Positions 25,384-32,776 are shown, counted from the stretch's first letter. The stretch: 48,592 bases of DNA from Acholeplasma sp. (GCA_012839355.1 DUNK01000017.1:1-48592); one strand, 5' to 3'. Numbers and translations are program-made. Notes: a model not told the origin generated them from the sequence alone.

Positions 25384-26567
25384 TTCTCCATAACATGAAC
25401 ATCTTCTTTAAAGAAAGTAATTGATACTTCTTTTCCTTCTGGTTCATAATCTGTTGTATGAATTGTATAAATTCTATCTTTCGTTTTTACATCTATTTCG
25501 TAGTGAACGCCTTTAAAGATTACACTGTCTATTACACCGTTGATTGGCCCTTCTCCTAACGGGACTATGTCTAGATCTTCAGGTCTTAAAACGATATCAA
25601 CAACTTCATTTCTTCTAAAACCTGAATCGAGACACTCATAATCTACTCCATCAAAATGAACTAAATAATCATCTTTCATAATACCTTCAACAATGTTTGA
25701 TTCACCAATAAATGATGCAACAAATTTATTCATTGGTTCGTTATAAATATCTTCAGGTGTTCCGATTTGCTGAACTTCACCTTCATTTAATACAACAATC
25801 TTATCACTCATTGTTAAAGCTTCTTCTTGATCATGTGTTACATAGATGAAAGTAATACCTGAGTTTATTTGAATATCTTTTAACTCATATTGCATCTCTT
25901 GACGTAACTTTAAATCAAGTGCTGCAAGTGGTTCATCTAATAGTAACACTCTTGGTTCATTAATTAGCGCTCTCGCAATCGCAATTCTTTGCTGTTGCCC
26001 ACCAGAAAGTTTATCAACCGAACGAGACTCATAACCTTCTAAACCAACCATCTTTAAATATTTATTAACTTTTTCTTCTATTAATTGTTCTCTTTTTTTA
26101 TTAGTTGCTCTTAATTCTTTTCTCTGTTTCTTTTTAAGTTCAGATTTTTCTTTTTGTAATTCTTTTTTCTTTTTTTCGTCCGCATTAAGAATTTGTTCAT
26201 CAATCTCTTTTAATTTTTCTTCTTGTTCTATTTTCAAATCTCTTATTTCTGGTTTATTCATTCTTAAACCAAAAGCAATGTTTTCAAAAACATTTAAATG
26301 TGGAAATAAAGCATAACTTTGAAATACTGTATTAGTTGGTCTTTTATGTGCAGGCAGAGATAAAATATCTTTACCATCTAACAAAACAATCCCTTCAGAT
26401 GGATCAGTAAATCCACCAATAATACGTAAAAGTGTTGTTTTACCACAACCAGACGGCCCTAACAATGTAACAAACTCATTATGATAAATATCTAGGTCTA
26501 CGCCTTTTAAAACAATATTATCTCCATATGTTTTTGTAACATTTTTTAGTTCAATTAATTTGTTCAT
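25377..26567 (-). CDS. potA: Spermidine/putrescine ABC transporter ATPase with charged insertion
   Basis: 396 residues from the ATG at 26567 (GGAG 8 bases upstream; a GTG three codons earlier overlaps that site). Walker A GPSGCGKTT at 38-46, Q-loop in VFQSYALFPHLNVFENIAFG, signature LSGGQQQRIAIARAL near 188, Walker B VLLLDEPLAALD, H-loop YVTHDQEEALTMSD and a C-terminal TOBE domain. Between the Q-loop and the signature (about 107-165) there is an extra stretch of about 60 residues, almost all Lys, Glu, Asp, Gln and Leu, that looks like a helical hairpin or coiled coil. Typical PotA has only a short link here. Confidence 0.95.
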   Translation of the reverse strand: MNKLIELKNVTKTYGDNIVLKGVDLDIYHNEFVTLLGPSGCGKTTLLRIIGGFTDPSEGIVLLDGKDILSLPAHKRPTNTVFQSYALFPHLNVFENIAFGLRMNKPEIRDLKIEQEEKLKEIDEQILNADEKKKKELQKEKSELKKKQRKELRATNKKREQLIEEKVNKYLKMVGLEGYESRSVDKLSGGQQQRIAIARALINEPRVLLLDEPLAALDLKLRQEMQYELKDIQINSGITFIYVTHDQEEALTMSDKIVVLNEGEVQQIGTPEDIYNEPMNKFVASFIGESNIVEGIMKDDYLVHFDGVDYECLDSGFRRNEVVDIVLRPEDLDIVPLGEGPINGVIDSVIFKGVHYEIDVKTKDRIYTIHTTDYEPEGKEVSITFFKEDVHVMEKW

Positions 26568-26595
26568 TTTCCACACTCCTTTTGTTGTTTAAATA

Positions 26596-26712
26596 GGTTA
26601 AACGAGTTTTCGCGTTTAAGATGTTTACAAAGCCGAAAAGTTCATTTTATTTTTATTACAAGTTTACTAATATTAAACTTTTTGTTAAGTTAAAATAAAC
26701 ATCTCTTTCTAT
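26596..26712 (-). promoter_or_regulatory. Structured 5' leader of potABCD
   Basis: The untranslated leader of about 130 bases contains three perfect inverted repeats: an outer pair AGATGTTTA (26696-26704) with TAAACATCT (26619-26627), an inner hairpin AAGTTTA/TAAACTT (26660-26680), and a hairpin TTAAACG/CGTTTAA (26598-26619) just before the ribosome-binding site. The nested layout suggests translational or transcriptional control, but I match it to no known riboswitch and see no terminator-type T run. Confidence 0.5.
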
Positions 26713-26740
26713 ATTATAATTGCTGTTTTTTGCTTGTCAA
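26713..26740 (-). promoter_or_regulatory. Strong SigA-type promoter of potABCD
   Basis: On the minus strand a perfect TTGACA (26735-26740), a 16-base spacer and a perfect TATAAT (26713-26718). Confidence 0.9.
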
Positions 26741-26759
26741 TAGATATACTAAAATTAAT

Positions 26760-26788
26760 TTGCTTTTACTTTATTTATAGTATATAAT
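26760..26788 (+). promoter_or_regulatory. Promoter of ssrA
   Basis: TTGCTT (26760-26765), 17 bases, TATAAT (26783-26788), 9 bases before the mature tmRNA 5' end. It is back to back with the pot promoter. Confidence 0.85.
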
Positions 26789-26797
26789 TGTCTCGCT

Positions 26798-27170
26798 GGG
26801 GATGTTTATGGATTCGTCAAGGTAACAATGGTCTAATAAGCATGTCTTGGTTACGCAAGTAAAAACGTCGAGGTTTTCTAATAAACGGAAACAAATCAAT
26901 TTATAATTTTGGTGGACAACCAAGATTACAACTAGCAGCTTAAGATAAAGTCTGCGACCAATCTAGAAATGCTTACGGTCTAGTGAGGTAAGAGAGTAAG
27001 ATATATTTGTAGTTCTGCCGCCTTAAGGCTATAAACGAATTTTCAAGGCTCGCTTTATCGTAATGTTCCTTTTCAATACTTTAAAGTTAAAGCCCCTAAA
27101 AGGATAAACATGTAGAAATTTAGATGCATTCTTGTTTTGCACAGGGGTTCGACTCCCCTCATCTCCACCA
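26798..27170 (+). ncRNA. ssrA: tmRNA (ssrA)
   Basis: The 5' end GGGGATG pairs with CATCTCC before ACCA at the 3' end, with one wobble. The T-arm region CAGGGGTTCGACTCCCCT and the 5' block GGTTTATGGATTCGTC-like sequence mark the tRNA-like domain. The tag frame is best read from GGA at 26887: GNKSIYNFGGQPRLQLAA then TAA at 26941-26943. The C-terminal LAA is the usual degron for ClpXP/FtsH-type proteases. CCA is encoded. The element rescues stalled ribosomes with SmpB. An insertion sequence begins 7 bases after the CCA. Confidence 0.95.
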
Positions 27171-27239
27171 AATATTATGATCTTACCCCCAAAAGTTAGA
27201 CTTTTATATTATAATGAAAGTGACTTGGGGGTTTTTTAT

Positions 27240-27731
27240 ATGAAAATTACAAGAAAAGTAAAAATCGATATTGCAAGAAAGTTTTTATACGAAGGAATAA
27301 CTTTAAAAGAGTTATCTTTAGAGTACGACTATAACATTTCAAATGTTAAATATGTTATAGCGTTATATCGTACTCATGGTGAAGATATCTTTTTAGGAGA
27401 TGAAGAATCTAGAGAGCATACTAGAGAAACTAAACTAGATTTAATTTCAAAAGTATTAAAAGATGGAAGATCAATAAGAAGTGTAGCAATAGAATATGGT
27501 TTAATGGATCCAACAATATTAAGTGGTTGGATAAAGATATATAAAAATAAAGGCGAAGACGCTATCCAAACAACAAGAAAAAGGGCTCCATATAAGCTTG
27601 AAGAAGAAAAACTAAAGGAGATTGCCGATAAAGAATTAAAAGAAAGAATAAAGTATTTAGAAGCTGAAAATGAATACTTAAAAAAGCTTCATTCCTTAGT
27701 TCTATCAAGGGCATCACAGAAGAAAAAGTAA
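27240..27731 (+). CDS. IS3-family transposase orfA
   Basis: 163 residues from the ATG at 27240 (MKITRKVKID). An upstream in-frame ATG inside the end of ssrA is rejected, since it would read through the tmRNA end and the IS tip. There are two helix-turn-helix modules (about 10-45 and 62-100) for terminal repeat binding. A leucine-zipper-like helix (KELKERIKYLEAENEYLKKLHSLVL) follows for dimerisation. The heptamer A AAA AAG at 27680-27686 is in phase for a -1 shift into orfB; without the shift, OrfA ends at 27731. Confidence 0.9.
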   Translation: MKITRKVKIDIARKFLYEGITLKELSLEYDYNISNVKYVIALYRTHGEDIFLGDEESREHTRETKLDLISKVLKDGRSIRSVAIEYGLMDPTILSGWIKIYKNKGEDAIQTTRKRAPYKLEEEKLKEIADKELKERIKYLEAENEYLKKLHSLVLSRASQKKK

Positions 27732-28582
27732 TAATTATTGAAGAACTAAGGAGTAAATATAAATTAAAAGATTTATTAATAATAGCAGAAATTAGTAAAT
27801 CAACGTATCATTACTTTATAAAGACCAGAAAGAAAAGGAATGAAACGAAAGCTGAAGAATATAAACTCGTTAAAGAAATATTTGATAAGCATAAAGGTGC
27901 TTATGGATATCCTAGAATAACAATAGAACTTCAAAATATGGGGTATAAGATAAACAAAAAGAAAGTTTACAGGATAATGAAAGAAAATGGATTATATGCT
28001 GGTAAAAAGAAAAGACGATATAATTCATATAAAAACCATTTGAAAATAGAAAAGGATAATTTAATAGCGCAAGATTTCTCGACAACAAGGCCTTTTGAGA
28101 AGTTAGGAACAGATGTAACAATGTTTATAACAAACTATGGAAGATTATACTTCTCACCGATAATCGACTTTCATACAAGAGAAATATTAGCTTATGATGT
28201 GAGTGATAATCCTGATTTTGGACAAACGAAAAGAATGTTAAATCAACTTAAAGAAAAAGGATATGATTTAACAAATACAATAATCCACTCAGATCAGGGT
28301 TGGCAGTATAAAATGAAGTGGTATATAGATAATGTTGAAAAGTTGAAGTTAAAGCAATCAATGAGTAGAAAAGGCAATTGTTTAGACAATAGTCCAACAG
28401 AGAACTTCTTTGGAAGAATGAAAGTAGAAATGTTTTATGGAAAAAGTTTTTCTTCATTAAATCATTTAATTGATGAAATAAAAAGATATATAAGTTATTA
28501 TAATAATGAAAGAATAGTAACAAAGCTTAGGACAAGTCCCGTAAAGTATAGAGAAAATTACTTTAAAAAAGGTGCGGGTTAA
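27686..28582 (+). CDS. IS3-family transposase orfB (DDE integrase domain, made by -1 frameshift)
   Basis: From the shift point the frame reads ASFLSSIKGITEEKVIIIEEL and stays open for 298 residues. It contains an HTH_21-type segment (AYGYPRITIELQNMGYKINKKKVYRIM) and an rve integrase core: TDVTMF with the first Asp, HSDQGWQY with the second, and SPTENFFGRMK with the Glu. The frame has no good independent start before an internal ATG at 27938, which would miss the N-terminal part, so the OrfAB fusion is the likely transposase. It appears intact. Confidence 0.9.
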   Translation, partial: ASFLSSIKGITEEKVIIIEELRSKYKLKDLLIIAEISKSTYHYFIKTRKKRNETKAEEYKLVKEIFDKHKGAYGYPRITIELQNMGYKINKKKVYRIMKENGLYAGKKKRRYNSYKNHLKIEKDNLIAQDFSTTRPFEKLGTDVTMFITNYGRLYFSPIIDFHTREILAYDVSDNPDFGQTKRMLNQLKEKGYDLTNTIIHSDQGWQYKMKWYIDNVEKLKLKQSMSRKGNCLDNSPTENFFGRMKVEMFYGKSFSSLNHLIDEIKRYISYYNNERIVTKLRTSPVKYRENYFKKGAG

Positions 28583-28623
28583 GTTTTATTAAGTCCAACA
28601 ATAAGGGGTAAGGACAAAGATAT

Positions 28624-28656
28624 AGGTCTAATACAGCCGTATTAAACCTTTTTTTT
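28624..28656 (+). terminator. Terminator hairpin beyond the IS, probably the original ssrA terminator
   Basis: AGGT-C-TAATAC, AGCC loop, GTATTA-A-ACCT, then eight T. It starts 8 bases after the right tip of the insertion sequence. Its position fits the terminator that would once have followed tmRNA directly. Confidence 0.7.
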
Positions 28657-28707
28657 ATATAATTAAAGTGATATTTATGGTATAATATTAACAAGGAGAA
28701 ATAACCT

Positions 28708-29790
28708 ATGAAAAAAGATCCATTCATTGAATATTTAAAAGAAAAAGATCCTTCAAAATACCAGAAAAAATACTCTTGGTACACTGCTATTGGGCTGCAA
28801 AAAGTAGATGGTTTAGAGACTTCTAATTATTTAAAAGAAGTCGCAAAAAAGAATATTGAAGGTGAAATCACTTTAAGCGAATCTGAAAAACTGATTACCG
28901 CTTATTATGAACAAACAACTAAATTTGAAAAACAAACTGAAGAAGCAGACAAAGTGGCTATAAAAATAACACAATTACTAGCAAATAAAGCTTTTACCTT
29001 TTCCGCTATGGAATATTTAAACATCCATAAATTTTTATTTGCGGATGTTTATACTTATGCTGGAACAACTAGAAACTATAACATAACTAAAAAAGAATGG
29101 ATTTTAAATGGCGATACTGTTATCTATGGTAATGCTTCTACAATAATGGAAACACTAAAATACGATATAGAACAAGAAAAAAATGTGGATTATTCTAAAT
29201 TTTCTAAAGAAGGTTTGATAAAACATTTATCAAGGTTCGTCGCCGACTTATGGCAAATTCATCCTTTTGGTGAAGGAAACACAAGAACAACAGCTGTATT
29301 TTTAATTAAATATTTAAGAACATTAGGCTTTGATTTAACTAATGATTTGTTCGCTGAAAATGCTTTGTATTTTAGAAATGCGCTAGTACGGGCTAATTAT
29401 AACAACATTAGCAAACAAATATTCCAAACAAATTATTATTTAGAATTGTTTTTAAGAAATTTACTGTATAACGAAAACAATATTCTTTTAAATAGATATT
29501 TACATGTTGATTATAAACAAAAACCGGACATTCAAACTGAAAAACCGGACATTCAAACTGAAAAACCGGACATTCGTTTAGATAATCTTTCCTTAATAAA
29601 CAAAACCAAACAAAACATTATTAAATTATATAAAAGTCTAAAGACTAAGCACTTTGGTAGAAAAGAAGTTATGGAAATACTAAACTTATCTCCATCTAGA
29701 TCATCTGAACTTATTAAACAAATGTTAGAATTTAACTTAGTAATTCCTATAACTGGATTTGGTAAAGGTAAATATATATTCAATTTATAA
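28708..29790 (+). CDS. Fic family protein with VbhA-like N-terminus and winged-helix C-terminus
   Basis: 360 residues. The Fic motif is HPFGEGNTRT at 185-194, intact at the catalytic His, Phe, Gly-Asn and Arg, so AMP or other nucleotide transfer onto a hydroxyl side chain is likely. The flap YAGTTRNYNITKKEW lies at about 118-132. Residues about 25-70 (YTAIGLQKVDGLETSN...EGEITLSESEKLITAYY) resemble the VbhA antitoxin helix, but the inhibitory S-x-x-x-E-G reads LQKVDG, with Asp in place of Glu. Then comes a repeat linker KPDIQTE/KPDIQTE/KPDIRLD (272-292) and a C-terminal winged helix (about 300-360). It follows a terminator and has GGAG upstream. Confidence 0.88.
   Translation: MKKDPFIEYLKEKDPSKYQKKYSWYTAIGLQKVDGLETSNYLKEVAKKNIEGEITLSESEKLITAYYEQTTKFEKQTEEADKVAIKITQLLANKAFTFSAMEYLNIHKFLFADVYTYAGTTRNYNITKKEWILNGDTVIYGNASTIMETLKYDIEQEKNVDYSKFSKEGLIKHLSRFVADLWQIHPFGEGNTRTTAVFLIKYLRTLGFDLTNDLFAENALYFRNALVRANYNNISKQIFQTNYYLELFLRNLLYNENNILLNRYLHVDYKQKPDIQTEKPDIQTEKPDIRLDNLSLINKTKQNIIKLYKSLKTKHFGRKEVMEILNLSPSRSSELIKQMLEFNLVIPITGFGKGKYIFNL
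29521..29576 (+). repeat. 21-base tandem repeat inside the Fic gene
   Basis: 2.7 copies of a 21-base unit starting AAACCGGACATTC; copies 1 and 2 are identical. It encodes KPDIQTE repeats in frame, forming a flexible linker between the Fic core and the winged helix. Identical copies mean copy number can change without loss of frame. Confidence 0.9.
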
Positions 29791-29793
29791 AAA

Positions 29794-29818
29794 AAGAATG
29801 GTTTAATCCATTCTTTTT
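29794..29818 (+). terminator. Bidirectional terminator after the Fic gene
   Basis: AAGAATGG, 6-base loop, CCATTCTT and a T run; A run on the other side. Confidence 0.8.
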
Positions 29819-30162
29819 TCTTCTTTATGTGAACATCCTTCATGTTTACAAGCTACCGCAATAGCATCAATCTCAACTACTACATCCTTAGGTAGTTTAG
29901 ATACTTCTACTGCTACTCTTGCTGGTTTATGAGACTTAAAAAAATCGCTATAAGCTTCATTCATAACTGCAAAGTCATTTAAATCTTTTAAGTATACATG
30001 ACATTTAACGATGTTTTCTTTTTCCATCCCTGCTTCAGTAACTATTGCTAGAATGTATTCTAAACACTGTTTTGTTGCAGCATAAACATCATCAATCTTT
30101 TCACCACTATTTAACTCAACTGGTAATTGGCCTGAAACATAGAGTGTTTTATTTACAAAAAC
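29803..30162 (-). pseudogene. ridA: 5'-truncated RidA (YjgF) remnant
   Basis: On the minus strand the frame VFVNKTLYVSGQLPVELNSG runs on through DDVYAATKQCLEYILAIVTEAG into MEKENIVKCHVYLKDLNDFAVMNEAYSDFF and ARVAVEVSKLPKDVVVEIDAIAVA, which is RidA almost to its end, plus a Cys/His-bearing tail (CKHEGCSHKEEKRMD). A stop codon (30163-30165) stands where roughly the first 20 residues should be, including the conserved GPYSQA, and no start codon precedes an internal Met at 30027. RidA normally removes reactive enamine/imine intermediates. A deletion that joined this point to the epimerase promoter region is likely. Confidence 0.8.
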
Positions 30163-30241
30163 TTATTCTCTTAAATTCTTTATTATTATCTTAAAAATGA
30201 TATAATCATAAATGTACAATATTTAAAGATTTGAGGTTAAT

Positions 30242-31168
30242 ATGATTGTAATTACAGGCGCTACAGGACATATTGGTAATAATGTTGTTAGACTACTAAT
30301 GGAACGCGAAATTCCCTTTAAAGTTTTATTACGCAGAGATGGAAAAGAATTAAAAGGCTTAGATATTGAAAAACATATCGGTGATTTATATAGCACTGAT
30401 TTTTATAATGAACACATTAATGCTGGTGACACAATTATTCATCTAGCCGGTTATATAGACTTAGCCAATAAAGACTATAACCAAAGTTATCAAGCTAATT
30501 ATATCATGACTAAAACTATTGCTGATATTTGTTTAGAAAAACAAGCCCGCTTGGTTTATTCTTCAACAACAGACATCTTATCTCATGGTGATGATGGTGA
30601 ATACTATATCGAAACAGATTTAGAAAAGATAAAATATAACTATCCTAAAACCAAAACAATGGCAACAATCTACATCAAAGAACTTCAAAAAAAAGGCTTA
30701 AATGCCTTAATTTTATATCCAACATCGGTTATCGGTATTAATGATTATAAAGGCTCACAGGCAGGTAAAGAGATTGTTAAAGCAGCAAAGAAAACTTTCT
30801 TACCTTATGTTAGAGGCGGATATGATTTCGTTGATGTGATAGATGTTGCAAATGCGATTATTGATGGCGCTTTAAGTGATATTAATGATGATATTATTTT
30901 ATCAGGCAATTACTATACTCTTAAAGAATTATATAAATTAATTGGTAAATTAACAGGCAAAAGAAAATTAATGATACTCGTTCCTAGATGGTTAGCTAAA
31001 GCAGGTACAAGAATGTTAAAAGGATTCTCGCCAATGATGATTGACGTAGTCGCTAACTCAAAAGAGTTTAATGACCCTAAAACAGCATTACTCTTAAAGG
31101 AACAAACACCAATCAAAGCAACCTTTAAAAACATCATAAACGAAGCTAGAGCGCGAATCAAAAATTGA
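30242..31168 (+). CDS. NAD(P)-dependent epimerase/dehydratase (extended SDR)
   Basis: 308 residues. The nucleotide loop GATGHIG is at 6-12 and the active-site region holds SSTTDIL with Y-x3-K in YPKTK. Members act on nucleotide sugars, flavonoids or sterol-like substrates; the substrate is not evident. TATAAT is at 30201-30206 and GAGGT is upstream. It heads a three-gene run with a Nudix hydrolase and a P-loop kinase, closed by a terminator. Confidence 0.8.
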   Translation: MIVITGATGHIGNNVVRLLMEREIPFKVLLRRDGKELKGLDIEKHIGDLYSTDFYNEHINAGDTIIHLAGYIDLANKDYNQSYQANYIMTKTIADICLEKQARLVYSSTTDILSHGDDGEYYIETDLEKIKYNYPKTKTMATIYIKELQKKGLNALILYPTSVIGINDYKGSQAGKEIVKAAKKTFLPYVRGGYDFVDVIDVANAIIDGALSDINDDIILSGNYYTLKELYKLIGKLTGKRKLMILVPRWLAKAGTRMLKGFSPMMIDVVANSKEFNDPKTALLLKEQTPIKATFKNIINEARARIKN

Positions 31169-31182
31169 TTGGAGTAAATGTT

Positions 31183-31656
31183 ATGTCATATATAAAAGAG
31201 TTAAGAAAACTAATTGGTAATAAAAGAGTTATTTGTGTCGCTGCTGGAGCAATACTTGAAAATGAAAAAGAAGAGATTCTTTTACAACTTAGATCTGATA
31301 CAAAAGATTATGGGACTCCAGGTGGGATAATGGAACTTGGCGAAACAATAATAGATGCTTTAATACGAGAAATAAAAGAGGAAACAAACCTTTCTCTTTC
31401 TCCTAAAAACATCCAACTATTTGGTATCTATTCAGGAGAAAAGTGCCTAACAATTTACCCTAACAATGACGAAGTTGAATATGTAGTTTTTATCTTTTAC
31501 GCGAAAATTACCGATAAACAAACAATCAAAAAAGATAGCGAATCTTTATCATTAGATTTTTTTAAGAGAGATAATCTCCCTAAAAACATCAAAGAAAGCG
31601 ATAAGATTTGGATTAGTAAATGGGTAAATCGCAATTTTGAAGTTGAGGTGGACTAA
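31183..31656 (+). CDS. Nudix hydrolase
   Basis: 157 residues from the ATG at 31183 (GGAG 8 bases upstream); an in-frame TTG at 31165 overlapping the epimerase stop is less likely. Nudix box GGIMELGETIIDALIREIKEETNL at 47-70 has all metal-binding Glu residues; the final Gly is Asn. It would cleave a nucleoside-diphosphate-linked compound. Substrate unknown. It overlaps the kinase gene by one base (TAATG). Confidence 0.88.
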   Translation: MSYIKELRKLIGNKRVICVAAGAILENEKEEILLQLRSDTKDYGTPGGIMELGETIIDALIREIKEETNLSLSPKNIQLFGIYSGEKCLTIYPNNDEVEYVVFIFYAKITDKQTIKKDSESLSLDFFKRDNLPKNIKESDKIWISKWVNRNFEVEVD

Positions 31657-32201
31657 TGAAAACATTAATATTAATTACTGGCGATTTAGCCACAGGTAAA
31701 ACTACACTCGCTAAAGAGTTATCTAATTATCTTAGTTATCCTTACATCTACAAAGATAAAATAAAAGAGTTATTATGTGATAGAATCGGTTTTAAAAATA
31801 GATGCGAAAATAAAACAATTAGCTTTGCAACATTTGATGTAATAAATTTTATTGCAGAGCAATTATTATCTTCTTCTACTAATCTTATTATTGAAAGCAA
31901 CTTTAGACAAAATGAATTAGATGAACTATTTAAACTCACTACTAAATATAACTACAGCCTCTTAACTATCGTTTTAAGTGCTGATATTGATACTCTCTAC
32001 AAAAGATACGAAAATAGACTCTTAAACGAAAACAGACATATCGCCCACCAAAACTTTAACTCATATCCTGAGTTTAAAGAATATGTCATATCGGCAAGAG
32101 AAAGAACTTATTACGGCAAAGTAATTAAAATAGATGCGAACGATTTTAGTTTGTTCTCACCAGACTTTTATCAAAACATTAAAGAACTTTTAACAAAATA
32201 A
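31656..32201 (+). CDS. P-loop kinase-like ATP-binding protein
   Basis: 181 residues. Walker A in ITGDLATGKTTLAKEL (GDLATGKT at 9-16), then an AAA_33/zeta-toxin-like kinase fold: LIIESNFRQ in the position of the substrate-binding strand, and a lid with Arg residues (YKRYENRLLNENRH). It may phosphorylate a small molecule or nucleotide sugar. It is last in the epimerase-Nudix unit; no antitoxin partner is adjacent, so a toxin role is not favoured. Confidence 0.75.
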   Translation: MKTLILITGDLATGKTTLAKELSNYLSYPYIYKDKIKELLCDRIGFKNRCENKTISFATFDVINFIAEQLLSSSTNLIIESNFRQNELDELFKLTTKYNYSLLTIVLSADIDTLYKRYENRLLNENRHIAHQNFNSYPEFKEYVISARERTYYGKVIKIDANDFSLFSPDFYQNIKELLTK

Positions 32202-32230
32202 AAATGCTGAAAACTCAGCATTTTTTTATC
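32202..32230 (+). terminator. Terminator after the epimerase-Nudix-kinase unit
   Basis: AAATGCTGA, 4-base loop, TCAGCATTT and T run; also usable by the opposing DUF402 gene. Confidence 0.85.
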
Positions 32231-32245
32231 TTTTAAAACTTAAAT

Positions 32246-32776
32246 TTAATCCATATTTACCGCAAACTTAAAGTATAAGTCTTCTATATATTTATGGTCA
32301 AATGGTAGTTCTTTATTTTTTATTTGGATAATTAAATCATCTAATGTCATTTGAATTACTTCTTTTAAATCTTCAGAGTAATTATATTTTTCTATGTTTT
32401 CTCGATACTCATCTTGATCAACTATTTCATAAGAAAAATCAGGTTTTACTCTCACATCTAAATCATAGTCAATATATTTTAATCCTTCATCATCAATTAA
32501 TGCCGGACTTGATAAGTTGCAATAAAAATATATCCCATCATCTTTTAACATTGCGATAACATTAAAAAATTTATCATTATAAAAAAAACTTACTGCTGGT
32601 TCTGGTGTAAACCAATTTTTCCCGTTTCCTTCTAATACTTTCGCAAATTTATTCGCAAATATAATTACATCTTCTTGGTGTTCAATCACGCTTAATGAGC
32701 GCCATTTCCTATGCATTTCGCCATTATGTTTATAAGCTGTTGCTTCAATCTTTTGTCCACTAGCTAATTTTTTCAT
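32246..32776 (-). CDS. DUF402 / NtdP-type nucleoside tri- and diphosphatase
   Basis: 176 residues. YKHNGEMHRKWRSLSVIEHQEDVIIF, the WFTPEPAVSFFYNDKFFNVIAM strand pair and the acidic YIDYDLDVRVKPDFSYEIVDQDEYREN match the DUF402 fold of Staphylococcus NtdP / Bacillus YgaC, which hydrolyses nucleoside tri- and diphosphates with a divalent metal. Length is near the family norm of about 180. TATAAT about 30 bases upstream of the start is kept, but the second IS element begins just beyond it, so the -35 region may be altered. Confidence 0.85.
   Translation of the reverse strand: MKKLASGQKIEATAYKHNGEMHRKWRSLSVIEHQEDVIIFANKFAKVLEGNGKNWFTPEPAVSFFYNDKFFNVIAMLKDDGIYFYCNLSSPALIDDEGLKYIDYDLDVRVKPDFSYEIVDQDEYRENIEKYNYSEDLKEVIQMTLDDLIIQIKNKELPFDHKYIEDLYFKFAVNMD

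Larger units (their letters stand above)
27178..28616 (+). mobile_element. IS3-family (IS150-like) insertion sequence
   Basis: The terminal inverted repeats begin with TG: 27178-27201 and the complement of 28593-28616 match at 17 of 24 positions (shared CTTACCCC and GTT-GAC blocks). Total length is 1439 bases, near that of IS150. It holds orfA and orfB joined by a -1 frameshift site. I find no clean target duplication. The element separates ssrA from a terminator-like hairpin. Confidence 0.88.

Noticed and set aside
27132-27239. Extended start for the IS orfA within the tmRNA 3' end
   Set aside because: It would read through the tmRNA acceptor end and the IS tip; the ATG at 27240 matches the usual OrfA start.
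27171-28620. Target-site duplication of the first insertion sequence
   Set aside because: The bases flanking either choice of tips (with or without TG) do not match, so none is claimed.
29521-29576. CRISPR-like short repeats
   Set aside because: Repeats are directly adjacent, without spacers, and encode an in-frame peptide linker. No cas genes are present.
31656-32201. Zeta-type toxin of a toxin-antitoxin pair
   Set aside because: The fold is a generic P-loop kinase and no epsilon-like antitoxin is adjacent; it is coupled to a Nudix gene instead.
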